Shown here in pieces: positions 36,108 to 45,832 of a stretch of DNA of 64,000 nucleotides; the first letter of the stretch is position 1, and each line of letters starts with the position of its first letter. The position numbers and the translations under genes are program-made. The DNA lies in NCBI RefSeq assembly GCF_000238775.2, contig NZ_AFEJ02000001.1, forward strand, positions 2,790,001 through 2,854,000, given 5' to 3'. This DNA is from Acaryochloris sp. CCMEE 5410 (GTDB lineage: Bacteria; Cyanobacteriota; Cyanobacteriia; Thermosynechococcales; Thermosynechococcaceae). The notes beneath the pieces were generated by a model. The model was not told where the DNA came from, searched no databases, and saw only the letters and a program-made list of their open reading frames with translations.

Positions 36108-36639
36108 TCATCACGTTGGTTCACCCCTACTCGCATCTTTCTCCATCCGTGACGTTCCAGTCGGGTGAGCAGCGTATCACCCTTGAAGATTCAACTTTTA
36201 TTGATAAATTAGCTATCAAAAATATCTAATTCTCGCCCCATTAAGATAGTTCTATTTTACTGATATAGCCTTATCTTTAATATATGAGAATTAGCATATT
36301 TATTTCTATGAAAAAATAAATACTGCATCTACCTTTAGTATCAAAGATGACATTTTAAAGCCACTCATTTTCCTATATTGCCCACGGAATAGGGGCATAT
36401 TTGAGGCGAGATTATCGAATAATTTGCTGGCGCATTGTCTGCTTCTGAGAGGGGTGAAAGTATTACAAAATAAGCATTTACCCTTAATTGATATGAATAA
36501 TGCCGATGTCCCATTAGCAAAGATGTAATCTCAATGTAAGGTTTGTCCCAAACTTCCAATAGTAAAATGTAGGCATTGTCCTAAAAAGTCACTTAAAGCC
36601 ATCATTCAAACTTCTGAGTGCGCCTGTTCTGAGTCTAAA
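36108..36639. other. AT-rich intergenic with nested inverted repeat
   Basis: A 532-base gap with no gene. CTAATTCTC (36226-36234) and GAGAATTAG (36286-36294) are perfect 9-base arms; inside them TTAAGATA and TATCTTTAA can also pair. The region 36240-36360 is very AT-rich. It could form a long hairpin or a regulatory site for the downstream EAL gene. Confidence 0.45.
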
Positions 36640-38358
36640 ATGCCAAAAATTTTAATCATCGAGGACGAACCTCAAATCCGCGACATCATTCAAGAAATTT
36701 TAGAGTGTGAAGGATATCGCACCCTTGAAGCAGACAATGGTTTAACGGGGTTACAACTGGCACAGCAAAGCCCTCCAGACCTCATTGTTTGTGATGTCAT
36801 GATGCCAGAGCTAGATGGATTTGATGTTTTAAAGGGACTGAGAGCCAACCCAGGCATTGGCAGCATTCCGATGATCTTTTTAACCGCCAAAACAGATCGG
36901 GCGAGTGTACGAAAAGGGATGAATTTAGGGGCAGATGACTACATCACCAAGCCATTTACCCATCTAGAACTGTTAAGTGCCATTGATGCACGACTCAAAA
37001 AACAAGCCTTAGTGACTCAACAGTACACACAAACGATTCAAGGACTAGAAGCAGGTCTGAATGCCCTGACCTATTACGATCATCTCACCCAGTTACCCAA
37101 TCGTCGCTTACTCGAAGAACAATTCCAGCATATTCAGGCAGAGAAGCAAATCGCAGATACGTTAGATGCTCTAGTTTTAGTCGGTATTGATCGCTTTGAG
37201 TGGATTAAAAGTACCCTAGGGGCTGCATTTAGTGATCAACTCGTTCAAGCGATTACCCAGCAGTTGTCCGCCCACCGCTATATGGGCAACTATGCCATGG
37301 CGATGGTGGCTCGTATTGAGGCCGATCAATTTGCCATCATTCCTCGAAACATTAAGTCTCGTCCAGATCTCGACCAGTTTGCGAAACAAATTCTAAACAT
37401 CTTGGCTACGCCTTTCTATGTGGTGGATCAGGAACTCTGCATTACGCCTAGCATTGGCATGACCTGCTATCCCAAAGGCAGCACTGATATCGGCACCTTG
37501 ATTAGCAACGCCGAGATAGCGATGTATCAGTCCAAACAGCAGGTTGGACCCAGTGCCGAGTTTTATCTACCGACGATGCGATCGCATTGTTCTCAAACCC
37601 TCACCATGGCTGCACGATTACGGCATGCCCTGGATAAAAACGAATTGCGCCTGTATTACCAACCCCATATTGACTTGCAGACGAGTCAAGTCGTGGGAGC
37701 CGAAGCTCTGTTGCGCTGGCATCATCCGGAATGGGGGGTGTTATCCCCTAATGTCTTTATCCCCATTGCTGAAGAAACAGACTTAATTTTAGACATTGGC
37801 GAATGGGTACTGCGAACCTCCTGCCTGCAAGTCAAGCGTTGGCAGCAAACCTGTGGGCGGCCGTTGCAAATGCTTGTCAATTTATCGCCCCGACAACTGA
37901 TACAGCCTGCCTTACCCTCAATGCTCCATGAACTCCTATCCAGTGCGGCCCTCGATCCAGGCAGCTTGGTGTTAGAGCTAACGGAAAGCACCTTAATGCA
38001 AGATCCGGATCTGGCCCTCAAAGTCATGCATCAAATTAAGGCAACAGGCATACGCCTATCCATCGATGATTTTGGCACTGGTTATTCTTCCTTAAGCTAT
38101 TTACAGCGTTTCCCACTAGATATCCTCAAGATTGATCGAGGCTTTATCCATGAGATTAATCGTCAACCTACGAATGCGGCGATCACGACAGCCATCATCC
38201 AAATGGGCCACAAGCTGGGATTATCTTTGATTGGTGAAGGGGTAGAGACTTTAGCTGAAAGAAAGTTTTTACTAGACCATCAATGTGATGGTATCCAAGG
38301 ATATTTAATCAGCCCTCCCTTACCCGCAGCTGAGCTCTTAAAATACTTCCCTGAGTAA
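36640..38358 (+). CDS. Response regulator with degenerate GGDEF and intact EAL
   Basis: A 572-residue protein. REC domain 1-120: acidic pocket E8-D9, phospho-acceptor Asp52 (CDVMMPELDG) and the TAK...KPF switch residues. GGDEF-like domain about 150-310: the signature is EADQF at 227-231 instead of GGDEF, so no cyclase activity is expected. EAL domain from about 325: EAL at 355-357, NLSPRQL, ELTEST, DDFGTGYSSL, LKIDRGFI and GEGVET are all present, so it should hydrolyse cyclic di-GMP. Phosphorylation by an unlinked kinase probably controls it. It ends 14 bases from the convergent SDR gene. Confidence 0.92.
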   Translation: MPKILIIEDEPQIRDIIQEILECEGYRTLEADNGLTGLQLAQQSPPDLIVCDVMMPELDGFDVLKGLRANPGIGSIPMIFLTAKTDRASVRKGMNLGADDYITKPFTHLELLSAIDARLKKQALVTQQYTQTIQGLEAGLNALTYYDHLTQLPNRRLLEEQFQHIQAEKQIADTLDALVLVGIDRFEWIKSTLGAAFSDQLVQAITQQLSAHRYMGNYAMAMVARIEADQFAIIPRNIKSRPDLDQFAKQILNILATPFYVVDQELCITPSIGMTCYPKGSTDIGTLISNAEIAMYQSKQQVGPSAEFYLPTMRSHCSQTLTMAARLRHALDKNELRLYYQPHIDLQTSQVVGAEALLRWHHPEWGVLSPNVFIPIAEETDLILDIGEWVLRTSCLQVKRWQQTCGRPLQMLVNLSPRQLIQPALPSMLHELLSSAALDPGSLVLELTESTLMQDPDLALKVMHQIKATGIRLSIDDFGTGYSSLSYLQRFPLDILKIDRGFIHEINRQPTNAAITTAIIQMGHKLGLSLIGEGVETLAERKFLLDHQCDGIQGYLISPPLPAAELLKYFPE

Positions 38359-38372
38359 AATCAGAATCTCTG

Positions 38373-39146
38373 TCAAGGCTGTCGATGAACTAGGGTTGCC
38401 CCCGATTGAGCCGTAGGCAAGACCAATAGCTCACTGATATTGACATGGGAGGGGCGAGTTGCACAAAAGACGACCACGTCAGCAATATCTTCTGGCGTTA
38501 GGGGAACCGTATCAGCATAAACAGCCTTAGCGCGCTCGGTATCGCCATGAAAGCGGACATCACTAAACTCTGTTTCCACCAAACCTGGATCGACCGCACT
38601 GACACGAACAGGTGTCCCTAATAAATCTTGCTTTAACCCCTCGGAAATTGCCCTGACCGCGGCCTTAGAGCCACAATAGACATTTCCCTTCGGATAGGTC
38701 TGATGTCCAGCAATGGAGCCAATATTAATCACATGGCCCTGGTGACGCTGTACCATTCCCGGCACAATCGCCCGCGTCATATACAGCAAGCCTTTGACAT
38801 TGGTATCAATCATTTCTTCCCAATCTTGAATGCTGCCTTCATAAAGCTTGTCGAGACCTCGACTCAGGCCCGCATTATTCACCAAGATATCAATGGCTGA
38901 CCACTCTGGAGGTAATGCTTGGAGTTGGGATTCTACTTGGGTGCGATCGCGAACATCCAGTTGGAAGGTATGGGTGTGAACGCCAAATTCAGCTTCTAGC
39001 TGAGTCGCCAAGGTTTGCAAGCGCGACAGCCGTCGAGCGGCAAGCAACAACTTCACACCCAAGGGCGCAAAGGTTCGCGCACAGGCTGCTCCGATACCGC
39101 TACTAGCCCCTGTAATCAACACAACTTGATTCTGAATCGATACCAT
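38373..39146 (-). CDS. SDR-family oxidoreductase
   Basis: A 257-residue classical short-chain dehydrogenase. Cofactor motif TGASSGIGAA (12-21), basic residue after strand 2 (LLLAARRLSR) suggesting NADP, NNAG, catalytic Ser in INIGSIAG, and YCGSK (Tyr and Lys). The overall pattern resembles YdfG-type 3-hydroxy acid dehydrogenases. ATG at 39146 is preceded by GGAAGG. Substrate not determinable. Confidence 0.9.
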   Translation of the reverse strand: MVSIQNQVVLITGASSGIGAACARTFAPLGVKLLLAARRLSRLQTLATQLEAEFGVHTHTFQLDVRDRTQVESQLQALPPEWSAIDILVNNAGLSRGLDKLYEGSIQDWEEMIDTNVKGLLYMTRAIVPGMVQRHQGHVINIGSIAGHQTYPKGNVYCGSKAAVRAISEGLKQDLLGTPVRVSAVDPGLVETEFSDVRFHGDTERAKAVYADTVPLTPEDIADVVVFCATRPSHVNISELLVLPTAQSGATLVHRQP

Positions 39147-39296
39147 TACAGCCTTCCATGTTTGGCTAAGGGGCAAACTCTCGTATCAGTCGATACGAGA
39201 GTAGGAGAGAGGTAAGGCTGAGATCTTAAGGTGTGGTTATACCTAAAAAAAAGAATTAATACACCTATAGAAAGCTAGCCTTTACAGTCTCTCGAC

Positions 39297-39809
39297 CTAT
39301 TTTTGGCCAGCTTTAATGCACTCAGCCACTAAAGGATTGACCTTATCCACATCTTGCCACCCTAAAATTTCTGTAACTTTTTTCTCGAGGTTTTTATAGG
39401 TGCGGAAAAACTCAGCGATTTCATCTAAACGGTGAGAGGCCACATCAGCCAAAGACTTGACATCGGCATAGCGAGGATCTTCCTCAGGTACGCAGAGAAT
39501 TTTCTCATCGCGATCGCCACCATCAATCATTTCCAACATGCCAATGGGACGGGCGGTAATCACACAACCAGGGAAGGTAGGCTGATCCATGATCACCATG
39601 CCATCTAGGGGATCGCCATCATCCGCCAGGGTATTGGGAATAAACCCATAATCATAGGGATACTGCACAGAAGCAAACAGCACCCGATCCAAGGCAAAGA
39701 CATTCATGTCTTTATCAAATTCATATTTGTTTTTGCTGCCTGCAGGAATTTCAATCAAGACATTGATCAGGCCCGGCTTGGGTTGAGCGGGTATTAAGGA
39801 TAAATCCAC
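39297..39809 (-). CDS. ppa: Inorganic pyrophosphatase (family I)
   Basis: A 170-residue soluble pyrophosphatase. Signatures: [40 protein letters not shown] (the D-x-D-P-x-D metal site), [14 protein letters not shown] and [11 protein letters not shown] with Lys. It hydrolyses the PPi released by biosynthesis, including by GlgC. The start is a GTG at 39809, with GGAGA 7-11 bases upstream; the in-frame extension to 39944 is not conserved-looking. Confidence 0.95.
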   Translation of the reverse strand: MDLSLIPAQPKPGLINVLIEIPAGSKNKYEFDKDMNVFALDRVLFASVQYPYDYGFIPNTLADDGDPLDGMVIMDQPTFPGCVITARPIGMLEMIDGGDRDEKILCVPEEDPRYADVKSLADVASHRLDEIAEFFRTYKNLEKKVTEILGWQDVDKVNPLVAECIKAGQK

Positions 39810-40031
39810 AATTGTTCTCCAGATGTAAGGGTGGGATGGCCTACAAGCCCTTTGTTTCCGGCGCAGATTTTCTAAAATATTGCGCGTAATAGAAAACGAC
39901 AGCGCCGTATGTTGAAAACAACAGTGATTGAGACCCCGAAACACACTCTAGGAAATTGCGAGTTGTGCCGTCAATATCCTGTTGAAAAACGGATGCATTC
40001 ATCAACTAGCACTTCTACGAAAAGCCAGGTG

Positions 40032-40223
40032 TTACAAAGGAGCGGCAGAGGGCGCACTCTCTGACGGGAGGATTTCTAAATCGGGCCGCTGCTGTTCAAA
40101 ACCTTGCAAGCTAAGGTTGACAGCAACAGACAAAGCGAATCCAAATCCAAGGGTCAGCAAAATGCAGGCTGCAGTGACCCAGAGTAATTGTTTTTTGAGA
40201 GAAGGTTGCATTGGATGGCTCAT
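40032..40223 (-). CDS. Small single-pass membrane protein
   Basis: A 63-residue frame: a basic start (MSHPMQPSLKKQ), one hydrophobic helix (LLWVTAACILLTLGFGFALSVAV) and an acidic tail. It is divergent from aroA, 100 bases away. It looks like a real small protein, but no family is recognised. Confidence 0.5.
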   Translation of the reverse strand: MSHPMQPSLKKQLLWVTAACILLTLGFGFALSVAVNLSLQGFEQQRPDLEILPSESAPSAAPL

Positions 40224-40323
40224 CGTCTACTGAACATTGTAAAAGCGATCCAGACCAGACTGCAGCCAATTCCTCTAAACACGATAGGATGGCGATTGGC
40301 TGTTCTTCGGGATTGTAAAGTCT

Positions 40324-41664
40324 ATGCCTACTGATGTGTTGACCGTCTGCCCTGCCCCTACAGGAACAACCTGGGTGATCCAGTCTGAAGGGTGTCTTCA
40401 GGGTAAAACGACAATCCCCGGTGATAAGTCCATTTCCCATCGCGCCTTGATGTTGGGCGCTTTGGCCTCCGGTGAAACCACGATTCAAGGGCTACTGCTG
40501 GGGGAAGATCCTCGTAGCACAGCCCATTGCTTTCGGGCCTTGGGTGCTGAGATTTCTGAATTGAACACAGAACATGTGCGGGTGCAGGGGATTGGTTTAG
40601 GCCATTTACTAGAGCCCGACGTGGTGTTAGACGCCGGGAATTCAGGCACTACTTTGCGGCTGATGTTAGGCATTCTCGCCTCTCACCCGGATCGATTATT
40701 TACGGTGACTGGGGATACCTCCCTCTGCAGTCGTCCCATGGGCCGCGTCATCAAACCCCTCCAACAAATGGGCGCTCATATTTGGGGTCGCCAAAGCGAT
40801 ACTCTAGCGCCTTTAGCGATTCGAGGCCAGCAGTTACAGCCCATCCAGTACCCTTCACCCATCGCATCGGCTCAGGTTAAGTCTTGCATTATGTTTGCTG
40901 GCTTAATGGCCGAGGGCCAAACCACCATTACCGAGCCGGCCTTATCTCGTGATCACTCAGAACGAATGTTTGCTGCTTTTGGTGCCGATATCACCGTTGA
41001 TCCGGACACCTGTAGCGTCACGGTAACCGGGCCAGCGCAGCTGCACGGGCAAGCCATCATCGTACCGGGAGATATCAGCTCAGCCGCTTTTTGGCTGGTG
41101 GCAGGGGCAATTGTACCGGGTTCAGATATCTGGATTGAGAATGTCGGCGTTAATCCCACACGCACCGGCGTCCTAGAGGTGCTAGAGCAGATGGGAGCCA
41201 AGATGACCCTTGCCAATCAACGGACTGTAGCGGGGGAGCCAGTGGCCGATATCCATATCCAGCAAAGTCAGCTTCACGGAACTGTCATTGAGGGAGCTGT
41301 GATTCCTCGATTAGTGGATGAAGTTCCGATTCTGGCCGTTGCAGCCTTGTTTGCCCAAGGACCTACCACCATCCGAGATGCAGCAGAATTACGGGTCAAG
41401 GAAAGCGATCGCTTGACTGCCATGGCCACTCAACTCCAAAAAATGGGAGCGAATATCACCGAGCAACCCGATGGATTAGAGATCCAAGGGGGTGCCAGTT
41501 TACAGGGAGCAGACGTGGATAGTTTTGGGGATCACCGCGTGGGTATGAGTCTTGCGATCGCAGCTCTAAACGCGACTGGATCTACCACCATTCATCGAGC
41601 TGAAGCCGCCGCCATTTCATACCCTAATTTTGTAGCGACTCTGCAACAGCTTTGGCAATCCTAA
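40324..41664 (+). CDS. aroA: 3-phosphoshikimate 1-carboxyvinyltransferase (EPSP synthase)
   Basis: A 446-residue EPSP synthase. Signatures: [18 protein letters not shown] (PEP and shikimate site), [43 protein letters not shown], and the second-half [19 protein letters not shown] and [14 protein letters not shown]. The shikimate pathway product feeds chorismate, which the chorismate lyase at 28536 uses. The pattern [12 protein letters not shown] is of the class II-like, bacterial type. ATG at 40324 is the first in frame. Confidence 0.96.
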   Translation: MPTDVLTVCPAPTGTTWVIQSEGCLQGKTTIPGDKSISHRALMLGALASGETTIQGLLLGEDPRSTAHCFRALGAEISELNTEHVRVQGIGLGHLLEPDVVLDAGNSGTTLRLMLGILASHPDRLFTVTGDTSLCSRPMGRVIKPLQQMGAHIWGRQSDTLAPLAIRGQQLQPIQYPSPIASAQVKSCIMFAGLMAEGQTTITEPALSRDHSERMFAAFGADITVDPDTCSVTVTGPAQLHGQAIIVPGDISSAAFWLVAGAIVPGSDIWIENVGVNPTRTGVLEVLEQMGAKMTLANQRTVAGEPVADIHIQQSQLHGTVIEGAVIPRLVDEVPILAVAALFAQGPTTIRDAAELRVKESDRLTAMATQLQKMGANITEQPDGLEIQGGASLQGADVDSFGDHRVGMSLAIAALNATGSTTIHRAEAAAISYPNFVATLQQLWQS

Positions 41665-41710
41665 TCCCGTCTTCCCCAACCAGAGAGATAATCAGTAAGG
41701 GATCTAATCC

Positions 41711-42973
41711 TTAAGACAAGTCCGCCAGCAGTGAATCCAGCTCAGACAAGCTGGTTTGCTTACCCACCTCATCCACCTGGGGAACCGTCTGTTCCCGCAG
41801 TTCACCGACTCGGTTCTGAACCTGCTCATCGACCATATTCGGCAGGTTGGCCATCTCTGTTGAGAACTGACTGGAAACTGTCTCTAGGCGATTACTCAAG
41901 TCTTGTAGATGGTGTTGCAAACTTTGGAGCTGTTCTTCCTGGCCTTGGGTCACGTTGGCATCAAGGGTGGGCAGGGACGTGATCCGGCTTTCGAGTTGAC
42001 CAATTTGGCCTTGTAAGGGAGTAATTGCCGCCTGTATTTGTTGATGTAGGTCGTTAGGGTTAACGCCAGAGGGGGTATTCGTCGCTTCTTCGCGAACCAC
42101 AGACAATTGATGCTGGACTTCATTCACCTGATGTTGGGTGTTTTCCATGGCCCCTCGGGCAATTTCCATCTCTTCTGAGATGTTCGACAACATGGCATCC
42201 ATCTTGACTCTGACGTCTTCAATCTGGCCAAAGACAGGGGCTAATTGCTCTTCCGATACCGTTGTCGGGGCGGACTGCTGGGTCCGTTCTGATAGATCCA
42301 CCACTTGCTGTTGAACGGGGGCTAGCATGGCCTGCAGTTCGGCACGTAAAGGCTCTAGGTCAGCCGCACCTCCCTGTTGGGAAAGTTGGGAGACCGCATC
42401 TTGCAGCGCCGAGAGTTCTTGCTGATAGCTGTCAGCCACATTGGCCGATTCGGCATCGCTGGGAATCTGACCTTGCAAGGCTTCAATGGAATGGGTCAGA
42501 TCTATTTGATGCTCTCGCAGTTGGTTGAGTTCAGCCTCAATGGCACTAATCGCTTCAATCGGCTGGTCCCCAGACGTTTCCATCATTTGCTGTTCTAAGG
42601 TCGCCACGCTGGCGGATAAGGAGGTAATCGAGACCTTCACATCGTTGTAATCGGATCTTTCCTGGAATGCGGGTAAGTCTTCAACTTGCGATCGCACCCG
42701 TTGTATTTCTGCTCTCAAGTCCCGTTTGACTAAGGCCGTATCTGCAGCGGTATGCTGCCGAGTGAGCTGATCGAGTTTCCGGCGATTGAACAAATTAAGA
42801 CAGACGGCCAGCGTAAGAGGGGTTGCTGAATAAATAGCATCTTTCAAGATAAAGGTCATCACTGTTCCGGCAATGGACAAGCCGGCCACCCCATATTCAA
42901 CAACCTGGAGTATGACATTTTGTTTGATGGACTCTTCCAGGGTGTTATCTGAACTGCTATTCAAATCTTGCAT
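41711..42973 (-). CDS. Membrane-anchored coiled-coil protein
   Basis: A 420-residue protein. Residues 20-55 form a hydrophobic hairpin (VVEYGVAGLSIAGTVMTFIL, ATPLTLAVCLNLF), then more than 300 residues of acidic, glutamine-rich coiled coil with many heptads (MMETSGDQPIEAISAIEAEL, QQVVDLSERTQQ, EEMEIARGAMENTQHQVNEV). ATG at 42973 has a near-perfect AGGAGG 4-9 bases upstream. No enzyme motif. It converges on aroA. Probably structural: a scaffold, tether or membrane-shape protein; function unknown. Confidence 0.78.
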   Translation of the reverse strand: MQDLNSSSDNTLEESIKQNVILQVVEYGVAGLSIAGTVMTFILKDAIYSATPLTLAVCLNLFNRRKLDQLTRQHTAADTALVKRDLRAEIQRVRSQVEDLPAFQERSDYNDVKVSITSLSASVATLEQQMMETSGDQPIEAISAIEAELNQLREHQIDLTHSIEALQGQIPSDAESANVADSYQQELSALQDAVSQLSQQGGAADLEPLRAELQAMLAPVQQQVVDLSERTQQSAPTTVSEEQLAPVFGQIEDVRVKMDAMLSNISEEMEIARGAMENTQHQVNEVQHQLSVVREEATNTPSGVNPNDLHQQIQAAITPLQGQIGQLESRITSLPTLDANVTQGQEEQLQSLQHHLQDLSNRLETVSSQFSTEMANLPNMVDEQVQNRVGELREQTVPQVDEVGKQTSLSELDSLLADLS

Positions 42974-43386
42974 ACAACCTCCTATCTCAGGATGCTCAAC
43001 ATACCGTTCCCTACACTTCACCGCTTAGCATCAATATTGATCATCCCGACCGGAGATGCAATATTAACAGGCTGGGTAGAAAATTGTTTTTTTATTGTAG
43101 TTGAGGTAAAACCCTTCTTCCGAGAAAAACTTCCTACCCTCTAACCAGAATTCTCTCTATCCATCGCTGACTGAATCCCTCATCCCCGCATGCAATTTTG
43201 CTGATGCCAAGTAGATGGATACCAATTCTCATCAGGATTTGACGTCTAAACCATCCACGACGCTCCCATGCCCCAAATCAGCCTCTTGGACATCCATTTG
43301 TGAAACTGAACAATCTATCCGCTCCAGACTCACTTTCACAAAAATTCAATATTTACGCACAATACAACTACTGCTCCTTGATACTT
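42974..43386. other. Divergent intergenic region
   Basis: About 410 bases between the coiled-coil and DacB-type genes. It contains a T/A-rich tract near 43085-43100 and a C/T-rich stretch 43130-43165. No gene, RNA or clear motif is seen. Confidence 0.45.
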
Positions 43387-44679
43387 ATGGTGAGAGAAAC
43401 CATGTTGCAACTGTTTAGTACAGGTCTAATCCCATTGTGGTTAAACACAGTCGGGGTGTTGGCGAATCAAACAGTGCCTCCGTTAACTCCATTCAATCTA
43501 CTCCATATCAATACCCCTGACGTGAAAGTTGCAGAGATTTGGCAGGATTCATTAAATCAGTTCTCATCCCAAGGATTTGCTCCTACTGCCCAGGGATTTT
43601 GGTTACAAACCCAAGATCAGCTCTTGGTCAACCATAATGCTCAGAAGCCCCTTCCTGCTGCGTCTTTAACCAAAGTGGCGACCACCTTAGCCGTTTTAAA
43701 AACCTGGGGACCTCACCATACCTTCCTGACCGAAGTTAGATCCACAGGGCCCGTTGTGGATGGCGTGTTGCAGGGAGATTTAGTGATTGTAGGGGGTGGA
43801 GATCCTCTATTTGTAGGTCCTGAAGCCACTAGTCTGGGATATAGCCTCAAACAGCTGGGGATTCAAACCGTCTCCGGCAACTTAATTATTTCTGGCAACT
43901 TCTGGATGGATTTCCTCACCGAACCTAAACAAGCGGGAGAGCGTTTGCGCCAAGGATTAAATGGGCAAATCTATCAGACGACGGAAGAGAGTCGCTACAC
44001 GCCACCGACAACGACTCAACTAGCCACCCAGATAGCTATTTCTGGATCGGTACAATGGCGGTCTGTCCCCCCACAATCCCAACTGCTCTTGCGGCATCAG
44101 TCTCTCCCCATTTTTGCCTTGCTCAAACAGATGAACGTCAATAGTAATAATGCTTTAGCCGAATCCCTGGCCTCAGGTATCGGTAATGGCCCCACGCTAG
44201 TAGCTCAGGTCACAGCCGCCACTGGTGTATCTACGAAGGAGATTCGCTTACAGAACGGTTCAGGGTTAGGACAGGATAATCGTCTCTCTCCCCGCGCTGT
44301 AGTGGCGTTACTCCTCGGTATTCAACAGGAGCTAAAGCCCCATCAGCTCACCCTTGCCGATGTCTTTCCAGTGGCCAAACGGGACCTGGGCACCATTGAA
44401 GATCGTCAGCTTCCCACTGCAGCAATTGTGAAAACTGGAACTCTATGGAATGTCAGTGCCCTCGCTGGGGTCATTCCGACTCAGAAATTAGGACCGGTAT
44501 GGTTTACGATTATCAATCGCGGCGAGAATATTGACGGTTTTCGGAAAGACCAAGACCGTATCCTCCAACAGCTCACCCAACGCTTAGGGACAGATGCCAA
44601 AAACATCAATGACCTGCGCCCCAGCCGTCCCATGCCTACCGTAGGTGATCCCAAACGAAACCAAGTTGCTGGTCGCTAG
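43387..44679 (+). CDS. D-alanyl-D-alanine carboxypeptidase/endopeptidase (S13)
   Basis: A 430-residue penicillin-binding protein of the DacB/PBP4 type. It has a signal peptide (LQLFSTGLIPLWLNTVGVLA), the S-x-x-K motif PAASLTKVA (Ser93, Lys96), S-x-N in NVNSNNALAESLA and K-T-G in AIVKTGTLWNVSALAG. It trims or cleaves peptidoglycan stem peptides in the periplasm. ATG at 43387 or 43402 are both plausible; a GTG at 43300 is in frame but would bury the signal peptide. It ends 10 bases from the convergent LptC gene. Shorter than E. coli PBP4, suggesting a smaller insert domain. Confidence 0.9.
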   Translation: MVRETMLQLFSTGLIPLWLNTVGVLANQTVPPLTPFNLLHINTPDVKVAEIWQDSLNQFSSQGFAPTAQGFWLQTQDQLLVNHNAQKPLPAASLTKVATTLAVLKTWGPHHTFLTEVRSTGPVVDGVLQGDLVIVGGGDPLFVGPEATSLGYSLKQLGIQTVSGNLIISGNFWMDFLTEPKQAGERLRQGLNGQIYQTTEESRYTPPTTTQLATQIAISGSVQWRSVPPQSQLLLRHQSLPIFALLKQMNVNSNNALAESLASGIGNGPTLVAQVTAATGVSTKEIRLQNGSGLGQDNRLSPRAVVALLLGIQQELKPHQLTLADVFPVAKRDLGTIEDRQLPTAAIVKTGTLWNVSALAGVIPTQKLGPVWFTIINRGENIDGFRKDQDRILQQLTQRLGTDAKNINDLRPSRPMPTVGDPKRNQVAGR

Positions 44680-44689
44680 CACATAAACG

Positions 44690-45811
44690 CTAGGGAACGA
44701 TTTCCACTACCGCTTCTCCCCCTTCAACTTCTAGAGTTTTCTGGAGTAGATTACCCGTAGCCTTCGTGCCGGTCATTCGTATCCAAGGTTGCAGCTGTTG
44801 ATAAATGAGTTGCCCTCGAGCCTGGACCTTTTGGGTTGCCATATCCCAGGTCAGCATCTGGGCCCGCAGCTGAGCCTTCTGAGGCAGTCCTTTCACCTGA
44901 ACCTGATGTTGTAAATGCAAGGTTCGAGACGGTTCCAACCAGCCCTGTTTCGCCCAGACAGAAATGCCTTGATATTGAATATGTATACCCTGGGGACTAT
45001 GCCACTGATCTTCTGTCAGGCTCACCAGCACGCGGGGACTCTTAATGTGCATTTTAGAATCGGCAATGCGCATCTCTACGGCCTCATCAAAAACAAGCTG
45101 TTGAGACGGCAAGCGCAACTCCACTCGTTGAGATTGGACGTGCGGCCAACGGTTTGCAGTGAGGGGCTGATTTGCACTGGGTCGCACCGTCACCCTGGCA
45201 GGGATCACACTGTGAGCCGCCAGGGTTTCTTTCCTCGGGAACCAGCTAATTTCCTGAGCCTGCATCTGTAGATCTCGATCGAGCCATTTGACTGTGACCG
45301 TGCCTGATAACCGGGACTGCTGGGTCTGGGTAGACGTCTGAAATCGCTGCCCTTTGATTTCAAAATGGGGATGCTGCAGGAGAACCTGCTGTTGAGCAAT
45401 CAGCTGGCCCGTCTTAGGATGCCACTGTAGACGCTGACTTCGCAGAGTGGTGCGATCTCGTACATCCTTAACGAGAAGTGGTCCTTGAAGCTGAATAAAG
45501 TTTGACTGTTGATGAACCTGACCATAGGGGGCTTGCAGGGAATAGATCGGTTCTTGCTGGTGATAGAAAGTTCCTTGAATCTGCTGGAGCTGAACGACAT
45601 CGTCAATCGCCTCGGCTTTTTCAGCCTGTATCTGCCACAAAAGCTGCCCAGTCGGGTCAGTGCGCTTGAAGATAGCCTGGTGCAGGGAGGTTTGAGGTTG
45701 CTTAGGAACAGGACGCCCAGGTCTGACAGGCGCACAGCTGAACACAATGAGACTGAGCAGGCCAATCAGAGAAATATCAATTCCATCTCTGGCAGCAACG
45801 GGTCTCGTCAA
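44690..45811 (-). CDS. LptC-like LPS export periplasmic protein
   Basis: A 373-residue exported protein starting with TTG. The N-terminal helix IDISLIGLLSLIVFSCAP has a lipobox-like end (F-S-C), so it may be a lipoprotein. The rest is a repeated beta-jellyroll of the LptA/LptC type (LHQAIFKRTDPTGQLLWQIQAEKAEA; QQIQGTFYHQQEPIYSLQAP; RSQRLQWHPKTGQLIAQQQV), with two modules as in cyanobacterial LptC. It would carry LPS between the LptBFG ATPase complex and the outer membrane. Downstream of the NYN gene (21 bases), perhaps co-transcribed. Confidence 0.85.
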   Translation of the reverse strand: MTRPVAARDGIDISLIGLLSLIVFSCAPVRPGRPVPKQPQTSLHQAIFKRTDPTGQLLWQIQAEKAEAIDDVVQLQQIQGTFYHQQEPIYSLQAPYGQVHQQSNFIQLQGPLLVKDVRDRTTLRSQRLQWHPKTGQLIAQQQVLLQHPHFEIKGQRFQTSTQTQQSRLSGTVTVKWLDRDLQMQAQEISWFPRKETLAAHSVIPARVTVRPSANQPLTANRWPHVQSQRVELRLPSQQLVFDEAVEMRIADSKMHIKSPRVLVSLTEDQWHSPQGIHIQYQGISVWAKQGWLEPSRTLHLQHQVQVKGLPQKAQLRAQMLTWDMATQKVQARGQLIYQQLQPWIRMTGTKATGNLLQKTLEVEGGEAVVEIVP

Positions 45812-45832
45812 AACACCCAGAACGCATGAACA

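Noticed and set aside
42262-42528. 88-codon plus-strand frame inside the coiled-coil gene
   Set aside because: It is a shadow of the opposite frame, with no start signal or protein-like pattern.
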